9,852 bases of DNA from positions 1-9,852 of the forward strand of contig JAPKDE010000088.1 in NCBI GenBank assembly GCA_028822675.1, given 5' to 3'. This stretch comes from Dehalococcoidia bacterium. Its GTDB lineage: Bacteria > Chloroflexota > Dehalococcoidia > UBA3495. Below are positions 1 through 5,518 of the stretch, in pieces. The first letter of the stretch is position 1. Every line of letters starts with the position of its first letter. Both the position numbers and the translations under genes were made by a program. The notes below the pieces were generated by a model, which saw only the letters and a list, made by a program, of their open reading frames with translations, made no database searches and was not told the DNA's origin.

Positions 1-110
1 CAGCGCCCTTCGACAGGTTCAGGTCGAGCGGGTATTTAAGATCTCTGAGTGCCACCGATCCTCGACGGTTGGTTTTACCCCTGCAGCGCGGGTTACAAAC
101 CCGCCCCTAC
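1..110. repeat. Dispersed-repeat-like palindromes downstream of the operon
   Basis: This segment has no convincing gene. It holds two small palindromes in tandem. The first has arms TCGAC (10-14) and GTCGA (23-27) around an 8-base loop, within a CCCTTCGACAGGTTCAGG-type sequence. The second is a perfect 7-base inverted repeat, GCGGGTT (88-94) and AACCCGC (98-104), with a 3-base loop, followed by CCCCTAC. Both look like the short high-copy intergenic palindromes common in uncultured bacterial genomes. That resemblance is recalled, not searched. They lie just past the stop codon of the NHL gene and could also act as 3' end structures, although no clear T-run follows on the minus strand. The remaining bases up to 151 show nothing I can name. 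Confidence 0.5.
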
Positions 111-151
111 AAATCTCGCCCCTCGAGTGTGACGAAATGCTGGGTAACACG

Positions 152-1636
152 CTAAAGTCCCTTGATCTCCAGGGTTGTGACTTCCCCTGATTCAATATCG
201 GCGACGCGGATGGCGTGGTTGTTGGTGTCGGCGATGTACATCTTGCCGTTGGCGAAACTGATGCCGCTGGGTTCAGAGAACTGCGCTTCCAGGGCTGGGC
301 CGTCAATGTGGCCTGCTGAGCCGGTGCCCAACACCGTGAATGCGCTGCGTGTCACCGGCAAAACCCGTTTGATCTTGTGGTTATAGGTGTCTGTGATGTA
401 CAGGACGCTGTCGTAGTGGGTGATGCCAATAGGGTGTTGCAGGCGCACATGATGATCTGAGCCGTCAGCGTCGCCAAACACGAACAAGTCCAGACCGATT
501 ATCGTCCGCACGTTGCCATTAGGATCAATGTCCGCCGAACGTATTGAACTGGTCTCGCTGTCGGCAAAATAGAGCTTCACGCCATCAGTTGTTAGGCCGC
601 AGGGTTGGGCTAGCTGCGCGGAAGCCAGAGGTCCGTCAGTGATAGCCTCGCCGCCGTTGCCGGCAAATGGCCCAACCAGGCCATCTTTTGAGCCCAACGA
701 CCATAGTTGATGTATCCCGGCCATGGCGATGTAGACGGTCTCGTTGTGATAGACCAGGTCGAAAGGCGAACATAGCTCACTGCTCCGCCCTGGCCGTCTT
801 CCGTCTCTGGTGTGACCCTGCTCACCATTCCCTGCGATGGTCGTCACCGTACCTGCAGCCAAGTCCACCTGACGTATGGCGTGGTTTTCCGTGTCGGCCA
901 CGTAGAGCGTCTCGCTATCTAATGCCAGCCCCTGTGGGTGATTGAAAGCAGACCCGGCCAGTTTTCCGTCCGTGAGCGCCTCTTCGCCGCTGCCAATTAC
1001 CTGTTTGAGTGTGCCATTAAGCGCAGTAACAACGATACGGTTGTGGTTGGTGTCCGCGATAAACAGCCGGTCTGACGGGCCATCAGCCAGCACTTTACCG
1101 GGGAAGCTGAGGGTGGTGTCTGCCGATGGTTGGAAGGTGGCCGGGAGAGGCGTGCGGTCGATCAGTTCTTTGGCGTCAAACTCAGTCACAATCTGGCTAA
1201 TCAGGCCATCAAACGACTCAAAGGACATCTCCCCTTCATGCTTGCCCATGACGTTGCCCTGCGGGTCTATAAACATGAGTGTGGGCCAAGCCCGGCAGGA
1301 GTATTGCTGCCACACCTGAAACTGACCGTCGTTGATCACCGGGTGTTCAAGTTGGTAGCGGCGGACGGCGTTGTGCAGGTTTCCGGAGTCCTTCTCATTT
1401 GGGAATTTGGCAGAGTGGACGCCAATCACTACCAGTTCTTTGGCGTACTTCTTTTCCAGTCTCCGCAACTGCGGAAAGATATGGGCGCAGTTGATTCAAC
1501 AGTAGGTCCAGAAATCCAGAATCACGATCTTGCCCCGGAGTTGTTCCATGGTCAGCGGACGGTCGGTATTGACCCATTCCAGGGAATCTGGAAACTCTGG
1601 TGCGGCCAACTGGCCGGAAAAAGAATGGCTGCTCAT
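152..1636 (-). CDS. Thioredoxin-fold/NHL beta-propeller protein (NHLRC2-like), probable selenoprotein with UGA-encoded Sec47
   Basis: This is a predicted cytoplasmic thiol/selenol oxidoreductase of the NHLRC2-like family; its substrate is unknown. The frame starts at ATG 1636-1634, preceded by GGAG with a 5-base spacer, and ends at TAG 154-152, giving 494 residues if one internal UGA (1498-1496) is read through. Residues 1-150 form a thioredoxin-like domain: the strand [11 protein letters not shown] ends in C46-U47-I48-N49-C50, then [13 protein letters not shown] and [12 protein letters not shown], with the cis-proline motif WPT at P118. Family members normally carry CCxNC here, so UGA replaces the attacking cysteine of CxxC, the usual place for selenocysteine in thioredoxin-fold selenoproteins. 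About residues 177-494 form NHL repeats ([44 protein letters not shown]), a six-blade-type propeller. There is no signal peptide. The alternative is a nonsense mutation or base error; the downstream hairpin and the otherwise intact frame argue against that. A standard caller would start at TTG 1468 and lose the active site. Confidence 0.85.
1460..1495 (-). promoter_or_regulatory. Candidate bacterial SECIS element downstream of the in-frame UGA
   Basis: In the minus-strand mRNA, nucleotides 19-36 after the UGA read UUUCCGCAGUUGCGGAGA (plus 1477-1460). They fold into a 7-bp stem (one G-U wobble) closed by the 4-base loop AGUU. The loop begins 25 nucleotides after the UGA and carries G at its second position. 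Bacterial SECIS elements lie within the coding region just after the UGA, with the apical loop roughly 16-37 nucleotides downstream and a G among the first two loop bases, as I recall the published search criteria. This hairpin meets all of these. A competing structure is an 8-bp perfect stem, CAACUGCG (1493-1486) with CGCAGUUG (1473-1466), with a 12-base loop lacking G. The two folds share bases and cannot coexist. SelB binding is inferred, not shown. Confidence 0.65.
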
Positions 1637-1657
1637 GGCATCTCCGGTATATTCAAC

Positions 1658-1689
1658 CGGCCGGCGTCTCTAATAGGAAACGCCGGCCG
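1658..1689. repeat. Perfect 10-bp inverted repeat upstream of the selenoprotein gene
   Basis: CGGCCGGCGT (1658-1667) and ACGCCGGCCG (1680-1689) are perfect inverted repeats separated by 12 bases, giving a very stable G+C-rich hairpin in either transcript. It occupies the 96-base gap between the beta-sandwich gene (stop at 1733) and the ATG of the NHL gene at 1636. On the minus strand the second arm is followed by GTTGAATATACC rather than a T-run, so it does not look like a classical terminator. It could be an RNA-processing or partial attenuation element, or a dispersed palindrome. The Shine-Dalgarno of the NHL gene (1645-1642) stays outside the stem. Confidence 0.6.
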
Positions 1690-1732
1690 AAATACGTCAA
1701 TCGATCTAGCCAATCGTTCTAAATTTAGTGGG

Positions 1733-2263
1733 TTAACTGGTTGAACCGGGTGCCGGTTCAAAGGCCAGGGTGGCGTAGCGCATGAAGATAGTGCCAACCG
1801 GTGCGCCGAGAGGAGCATTGGCCACCAAAACCGCGATGGTGTGCTCAGTTCCGGGGACTGCCGGATCTTCAATCAAGATGCGTTTGGGTGTGTTGTTACC
1901 GGTTACCACCCACTTGTCACGGTCAATCTTGCTGTCAACGTAGACCTCTCCGTAGTTGTCCACGTTGGTCTCAAACCAGACGCGGCCACCAGCGGTCTTT
2001 TCGCCCTTGACCTCTGCTGGGATGGTGATCTTGACGCGGTACCAAGCGAAGGTAAAGCCAACGGAATGACGCTCTTGGATATCTGCGTTCTTCTGCCAGG
2101 CGGAGTCGTCGTAGTCGGCCAGGCGAGCGGGACTATCTCCCATCTCGGCAACCAGGCCTTGATTTGGCTCGCCGGGGACCATGCCGGGGGCGAATCTCCA
2201 ACCGTCGGATTTAGCGACTGCCAGGTCGGCTGCTAGTTCCAAGTCCAATGATACTCGGGGCAT
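1733..2263 (-). CDS. Conserved beta-sandwich protein, galactose-binding-like fold (function unknown)
   Basis: This is a 176-residue protein with no signal peptide or membrane segment, so it is probably cytoplasmic. The pattern DDSAWQ (about residues 52-57), then FAWYRVKITIP (about 72-82), GGRVWFETNVDNYGEVYVD (about 92-110) and HTIAVLVANAPLG near residue 145 resembles the sugar-binding jelly-roll domain found at the N-terminus of family 2 glycoside hydrolases and other galactose-binding-like modules. No catalytic domain is attached, so an enzymatic role cannot be assigned. ATG at 2263 follows AGGAG with a 5-base spacer, which makes the start convincing, and the gene ends in TAA. It lies 39 bases after the upstream dienelactone hydrolase gene on the same strand, suggesting co-transcription. 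The fold assignment is from motif feel only. Confidence 0.7.
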   Translation of the reverse strand: MPRVSLDLELAADLAVAKSDGWRFAPGMVPGEPNQGLVAEMGDSPARLADYDDSAWQKNADIQERHSVGFTFAWYRVKITIPAEVKGEKTAGGRVWFETNVDNYGEVYVDSKIDRDKWVVTGNNTPKRILIEDPAVPGTEHTIAVLVANAPLGAPVGTIFMRYATLAFEPAPGSTS

Positions 2264-2302
2264 AGTTACTCCTAAAGTTTTTGCCTAAATTTATTAATCA
2301 AT

Positions 2303-3055
2303 CTAGCTGCAGGCGGGTTCGTCGTTGCCTGCGGCCCGTTTAAGACCCAAATGCTTATCGAAGAAATCCAGGGTCCGTGGCCATGACATCTCGGCCGCCG
2401 CCCTCTGGTAACGGGCCGGACTGGCTGGGTTCATGAAGGCGTGACCAGCCCCCGGATAGGTGTAGAACTGATGCGGGATACTGTTGGCGCTTAGTTTTTT
2501 GTCTAGAATCAGCATGTCGTCCTGGGATGGGTTCTCATCAACCTCGCCAAAGTGGAACAACACTGGGCACTTCATCCCGGATGTCGCGGCCAACGGAGCC
2601 TCGGTTGCACTACCCCACGGCACTAGAATGTTGCCACCGTAATAGGGCACAGCGGCCTTGAATGCAGAATTTGTGGCGGCGGCCAACCAAGTTACACGAC
2701 CGCCCATGCAGAACCCGGTGACGCCGATGCGGTCTGAATCGATCGACGAGTGGCCGACCAAAAAATCTACTGTGGCATTGATGTCGTCCATTATCTGTGG
2801 GTCGTCCAGCTGGTCACGTTTGGACTTGCCGGTGCTCTCCACCATCTCGTCGGTGATGCGGTGAAACAGGTCAGGGGCCACGGCCGCATAGCCTGCTGTG
2901 GCCAGCTTGTTGGTCATGTCCTGCATGAATTTATCTACGCCTGGGGCGTGATGGGCCAAAACCACTGCGGGGAAAGGGCCATCGCCGTCGGGCACGCTGG
3001 TATAGACATCCATTTCTGACCCGTTGACCTGTATTTTTTCCCAAAAATACGGCAT
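2303..3055 (-). CDS. Dienelactone hydrolase family protein (copy 1)
   Basis: This is an alpha/beta hydrolase of the dienelactone hydrolase (carboxymethylenebutenolidase-like) family, cytoplasmic, which hydrolyses lactones or esters; the true substrate is unknown. The catalytic triad can be read directly: the nucleophile Cys116 in GVTGFCMGGR, Asp173 in HFGEVDENPS and His205 in GAGHAFM. The usual family length is about 230-250 residues and this protein has 250. I choose the ATG at 3055 over the one four codons upstream (3067) because GAGGGG sits a few bases before it, and because MPYFWEKIQVNGSEMD then aligns end to end with the start of the neighbouring paralogue. The C-terminal tail (KRAAGNDEPACS) is longer than in that paralogue. 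The stop is TAG. The gene lies downstream of copy 2 and upstream of the beta-sandwich gene on the same strand. Confidence 0.92.
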   Translation of the reverse strand: MPYFWEKIQVNGSEMDVYTSVPDGDGPFPAVVLAHHAPGVDKFMQDMTNKLATAGYAAVAPDLFHRITDEMVESTGKSKRDQLDDPQIMDDINATVDFLVGHSSIDSDRIGVTGFCMGGRVTWLAAATNSAFKAAVPYYGGNILVPWGSATEAPLAATSGMKCPVLFHFGEVDENPSQDDMLILDKKLSANSIPHQFYTYPGAGHAFMNPASPARYQRAAAEMSWPRTLDFFDKHLGLKRAAGNDEPACS

Positions 3056-3113
3056 ACAACCCCTCACTAATTGAATATTGTTTCAGTGCCCCGCAAAAGA
3101 CTAAAACCAGCCA

Positions 3114-3134
3114 CCTCCCCGGCAGTGGGGGAGG
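3114..3134. repeat. G-rich hairpin between the two dienelactone hydrolase genes
   Basis: CCTCCCC (3114-3120) pairs perfectly with GGGGAGG (3128-3134) across a 7-base loop. On the minus strand the context is CCCTAGCCCTCCCCC followed by GGGGAGGTGG. This resembles the CCCTAACCCTCCCCC/GGGGGAGG type of dispersed palindrome seen between genes in many environmental genomes (recalled, not searched). It sits in the 133-base gap between the paralogues. No T-run follows, so termination is doubtful. Confidence 0.5.
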
Positions 3135-3188
3135 GCTAGGGTGGGGCTTATCTACTCAGCCAGCCAACTAAGACCTTACTGCTCAGCT

Positions 3189-3899
3189 CTACTTCAGATG
3201 CTTGTTAAAGAAATCAATCGTCCGAGGCCAAGCCGCTGCTGCCGCTGCCTCGTGATAACGATCCGGGTTGGTGTAGTCCATGAACGCGTGACCCGCGCCG
3301 TCATAGGAGTGGAACTGAAAGTCCTTACCCAGGCGTGTCAACTCAGCATCGTATTTATCTCGGTCATCTAAGGATGGGTTGCCGTCAGTTGCTCCAAAGT
3401 GGAACAGCATTGGGCAATTAATATCATTGGCCATAGAGTACGGAGTCTCTCCCGATCCCCAGTTGCCCTGGATGTTGCCGCCGTAGAAGGGCACGGTGCA
3501 CTTGAAGATGGGGTTGGTGGCCGCCATCAGCCAGGCGATGCGTCCGCCCATGCAGAACCCAGTTACGCCGATGCGGTCGTTATCGATGGCCGTGTTAGCG
3601 GTCAGGAAATCTACTGCCGCGTTCATGTCGGCGATGATGTCCGGGTCTTGCAGGTGGCCCAAACGATCGAGACGGGGCCCGTCCATGATTTCTTGGGAGA
3701 AACGGTGGAACAGGTCTGGCACCACGGCTACGAAACCGGCTTCGGCCAACTGGTCGGCCATCTTCCGGTCAAAGTCGTCCAGCCCTCCTATGTGGAAGGC
3801 AATCACCACTGCCGGATGAGGACCAGGACCATCAGGTAGCGCGGCGTACATGTCCATTTCGCTGCCGCCAACGGTCAGCTTATCTGTAAAACTAGGCAT
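3189..3899 (-). CDS. Dienelactone hydrolase family protein (copy 2)
   Basis: This is the second dienelactone hydrolase family alpha/beta hydrolase, 236 residues. Its triad is Cys116 (GVTGFCMGGR), Asp172 (HFGATDGNPS) and His204 (GAGHAFM), at the same spacing as in its downstream neighbour. By eye, rather more than half of the first 66 residues are identical to that neighbour, including GSEMD, PDLFHR and AAVDFL-type positions. The pair is best explained by tandem duplication followed by divergence. The substrate is unknown, and the difference at residues 35-40 (FHIGGL here, HHAPGV in the other) could reflect different pockets. ATG at 3899 follows AAGGTGAT at good spacing. The stop is TAG. It lies 185 bases from the predicted 3' end of nothing else; its upstream neighbour is the aminotransferase gene, 101 bases away on the same strand. 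Confidence 0.93.
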   Translation of the reverse strand: MPSFTDKLTVGGSEMDMYAALPDGPGPHPAVVIAFHIGGLDDFDRKMADQLAEAGFVAVVPDLFHRFSQEIMDGPRLDRLGHLQDPDIIADMNAAVDFLTANTAIDNDRIGVTGFCMGGRIAWLMAATNPIFKCTVPFYGGNIQGNWGSGETPYSMANDINCPMLFHFGATDGNPSLDDRDKYDAELTRLGKDFQFHSYDGAGHAFMDYTNPDRYHEAAAAAAWPRTIDFFNKHLK

Positions 3900-3975
3900 G
3901 ATAGATCACCTTATTAAACTCGTTTGGAAGTATGTCTAAACTGCAGTTGGTCTTGGATTTGCGAGTTCTACCAGA

Positions 3976-3998
3976 ATCCGAACGCAGTCGGCTCGGAT
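3976..3998. repeat. Weak hairpin between aminotransferase and hydrolase genes
   Basis: ATCCGA (3976-3981) and TCGGAT (3993-3998) form a 6-bp perfect inverted repeat with an 11-base loop, directly after the aminotransferase stop codon (4003-4001, minus strand). No T-run follows it on the minus strand, so a rho-independent terminator is unlikely. A short 10-base palindrome, AACTGCAGTT, lies nearby at 3939-3948 ahead of the hydrolase start. Both are noted as the only structures I see in this 101-base gap. Confidence 0.3.
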
Positions 3999-4000
3999 CG

Positions 4001-5335
4001 TTAAATCAGACCGTCGGCCCTAACCGCCGCCATGGTCTCTTTGAACGCCTCCAAGGTCTTATCAATGTCCTGCTCAGAGTGCATGCCAGATACTAAGAAA
4101 GTCTCCCGGCTCATGATGTCTACTCCCCGGTTTTGTAGGCCGCGTTTCATGGCCGTAACTGCGGGAGAGCCGTTGGTCTCGGCAATCTTGTCGTGGGACA
4201 TGGTGCAGATTTCACGGTCGCAATCGCAGTCTGCCAGTATAACGTGGATCATGGAGGCGATTCCGTGGGCATGGCCAGGAATTTCCAGCGAACCCAATGC
4301 TTCGTTGATGCCGTTCTTCAGTCTGGCTGCCATGGCATCAGCTTGTTGATTGATCGGTTGCGACGCAATCATCTCCAATGCGACAGCGCCAGCCGCGGCG
4401 GAAAGCGGGTTTCCGTTGAAAGTGCCTGGATGGTAAACGCGGTGATTGTTGTCCCAGTCGGGTTCATTACGGTGGGCGATCATGTCTATGATGTCTGCCT
4501 TGCCGCCCACTGCGCCACCGGGAAGACCGCCTGCAACGATCTTGGCCATGGTTGTGAGATCTGGCCTGACACCGTAGCGTTCTTGGACTCCGCCAGGTCC
4601 GGCCCTGAAACCAGTTACAACCTCGTCAAAAATCAGAATCACGCCGGTTTGGGCAGTGAGTTCTCGCAGTCCTTTGAGGTAACTGGGAGCGTCAAAGGGT
4701 AGCTGGCCAAAGTGAGCGCCGGTCGGTTCGAGGATGATTGCGGCAACGTCTGGATCGCGTTTGATGGCATCTTCTGCCGCGTCGAGGTCGCCGGCCGGGA
4801 CCACGATCATGGTCCCCCAGGTTGCATCCGGTATGCCTGGCGCGGAGCGGTCAGAGCCGACCATGGCGTAGTCATGCCAGCCGTGGAAGTGATCCTGAAG
4901 TTTTATGACCTTGGTCTTGCCGGTATAGGCACGGGCCAGACGCATGGCCATCAGAGTGGCTTCTGTTCCCGAGCTGTGGAAGCGGAGTTTCTCAATGGAA
5001 GGCATCAGCGCCTTTATGGCCTTGGCCCAGCGGATCTCGTCGTCAGTGGAAGCGCCTAGGTGAGTGCCTTTAAGTATCTGCTTGGATACAGCCTCGGCGA
5101 TGGCCGGGTGGGAATGGCCCAGCAGCAGAGCTCCGTGGCCCGATACGTAATCGATGTACTCCGTGCCGTCTACATCCCATTTCTTGGAGCCCTCGCCGTG
5201 TGTCATATAAAGAGGAAAGGGCTGGGCGTAGCGGGTGTCATGGGTTACACCGCCCGGAAATATCTTGCTGGCCTCGATGTATCGTTGGGCTGAACCTGGG
5301 TGCTTGGCGATGTAATCCTCAAGTATCGTTGCCAT
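4001..5335 (-). CDS. Class III aminotransferase, glutamate-1-semialdehyde 2,1-aminomutase-like
   Basis: This is a PLP-dependent fold-type I enzyme of the class III aminotransferase family, resembling HemL; it is probably a cytosolic homodimer. With the start at ATG 5335 it has 444 residues, a typical length. Visible motifs are IFPGGVTHDTR (about 25-35), the phosphate-binding SSGTEAT (121-127), HFHGWHD (149-155), DEVVTGFR with the PLP-ring aspartate D237, and the Schiff-base lysine K265 in TTMAKIVAGGLPGGAVGG. I chose ATG 5335 rather than the in-frame ATG at 5350 because the strong Shine-Dalgarno AAGGAGA lies between the two, 5 bases before the former. It may act on a semialdehyde or beta-amino substrate rather than in tetrapyrrole synthesis, since no haem genes are nearby and many such paralogues exist. 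The DCDCDREIC segment (about 370-378) is an unusual acidic, cysteine-containing insertion. The stop is TAA. Confidence 0.9.
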   Translation of the reverse strand: MATILEDYIAKHPGSAQRYIEASKIFPGGVTHDTRYAQPFPLYMTHGEGSKKWDVDGTEYIDYVSGHGALLLGHSHPAIAEAVSKQILKGTHLGASTDDEIRWAKAIKALMPSIEKLRFHSSGTEATLMAMRLARAYTGKTKVIKLQDHFHGWHDYAMVGSDRSAPGIPDATWGTMIVVPAGDLDAAEDAIKRDPDVAAIILEPTGAHFGQLPFDAPSYLKGLRELTAQTGVILIFDEVVTGFRAGPGGVQERYGVRPDLTTMAKIVAGGLPGGAVGGKADIIDMIAHRNEPDWDNNHRVYHPGTFNGNPLSAAAGAVALEMIASQPINQQADAMAARLKNGINEALGSLEIPGHAHGIASMIHVILADCDCDREICTMSHDKIAETNGSPAVTAMKRGLQNRGVDIMSRETFLVSGMHSEQDIDKTLEAFKETMAAVRADGLI

Positions 5336-5402
5336 CAAGTCTCCTTCCAATCCGAAAATGCTTTACAGAATTTACGCTTCCAATTTTACGCCGTGAGGGA
5401 AC

Positions 5403-5422
5403 CAATACAGAGGCGTATTGTA
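5403..5422 (-). promoter_or_regulatory. Dyad overlapping a -10-like box upstream of the aminotransferase gene
   Basis: CAATAC (5403-5408) and GTATTG (5415-5420) form a perfect 6+6 inverted repeat with a 6-base spacer. On the minus strand the sequence TACAAT (5422-5417), a 5/6 match to a bacterial -10 element, overlaps one arm. It would place transcription start roughly 75 bases before the aminotransferase ATG. No good -35 was found at standard spacing. The arrangement suggests an operator on the promoter of the long minus-strand operon, but the cognate regulator is unknown. Confidence 0.35.
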
Positions 5423-5458
5423 TCTCGTGCATCCGGCTTGCGCCACGATTTGAGAAAC

Positions 5459-5500
5459 AAAAAAGGGGCGTCCCGGTTTAACGGGACACCCCTTTTTAAA
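5459..5500 (-). terminator. Rho-independent terminator of the tetR–MMPL operon
   Basis: On the minus strand GGGGTGTCCCG pairs with CGGGACGCCCC (one T-G wobble) around the loop TTAAAC. The stem is flanked by an A-run before and a run of T residues after it. It lies 19 bases past the transporter stop codon at 5519. The structure is symmetric enough to work in both directions, but no gene on the plus strand ends here. It separates this operon from the aminotransferase operon. Confidence 0.9.
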
Positions 5501-5518
5501 AGCCGGTTATACGAGTGC

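Noticed and set aside
152..1468. A 438-residue NHL protein starting at TTG 1468
   Set aside because: This start lies inside the thioredoxin domain, after the active site. The upstream 56 codons are clearly family-like and have a proper ATG with GGAG, so the longer frame with UGA read as Sec is preferred.
1466..1493. The 8-bp perfect stem CAACUGCG/CGCAGUUG as the primary SECIS
   Set aside because: Its 12-base loop has no G, and it begins only 2 bases after the UGA. The smaller stem with the AGUU loop fits the bacterial pattern better; the larger one is kept only as an alternative fold.
1130..1744. A 204-residue plus-strand open frame
   Set aside because: It overlaps the well-supported minus-strand NHL gene, has no family-like motifs, and its residues are a mirror of that gene's codons.
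3053..3067. Upstream ATG (3067) as the start of hydrolase copy 1
   Set aside because: It would add MRGC and overlap the ribosome site GAGGGG. The ATG at 3055 aligns with the start of copy 2.
5336..5350. Upstream ATG (5350) as the aminotransferase start
   Set aside because: The AAGGAGA Shine-Dalgarno lies inside that extension and points to the ATG at 5335.
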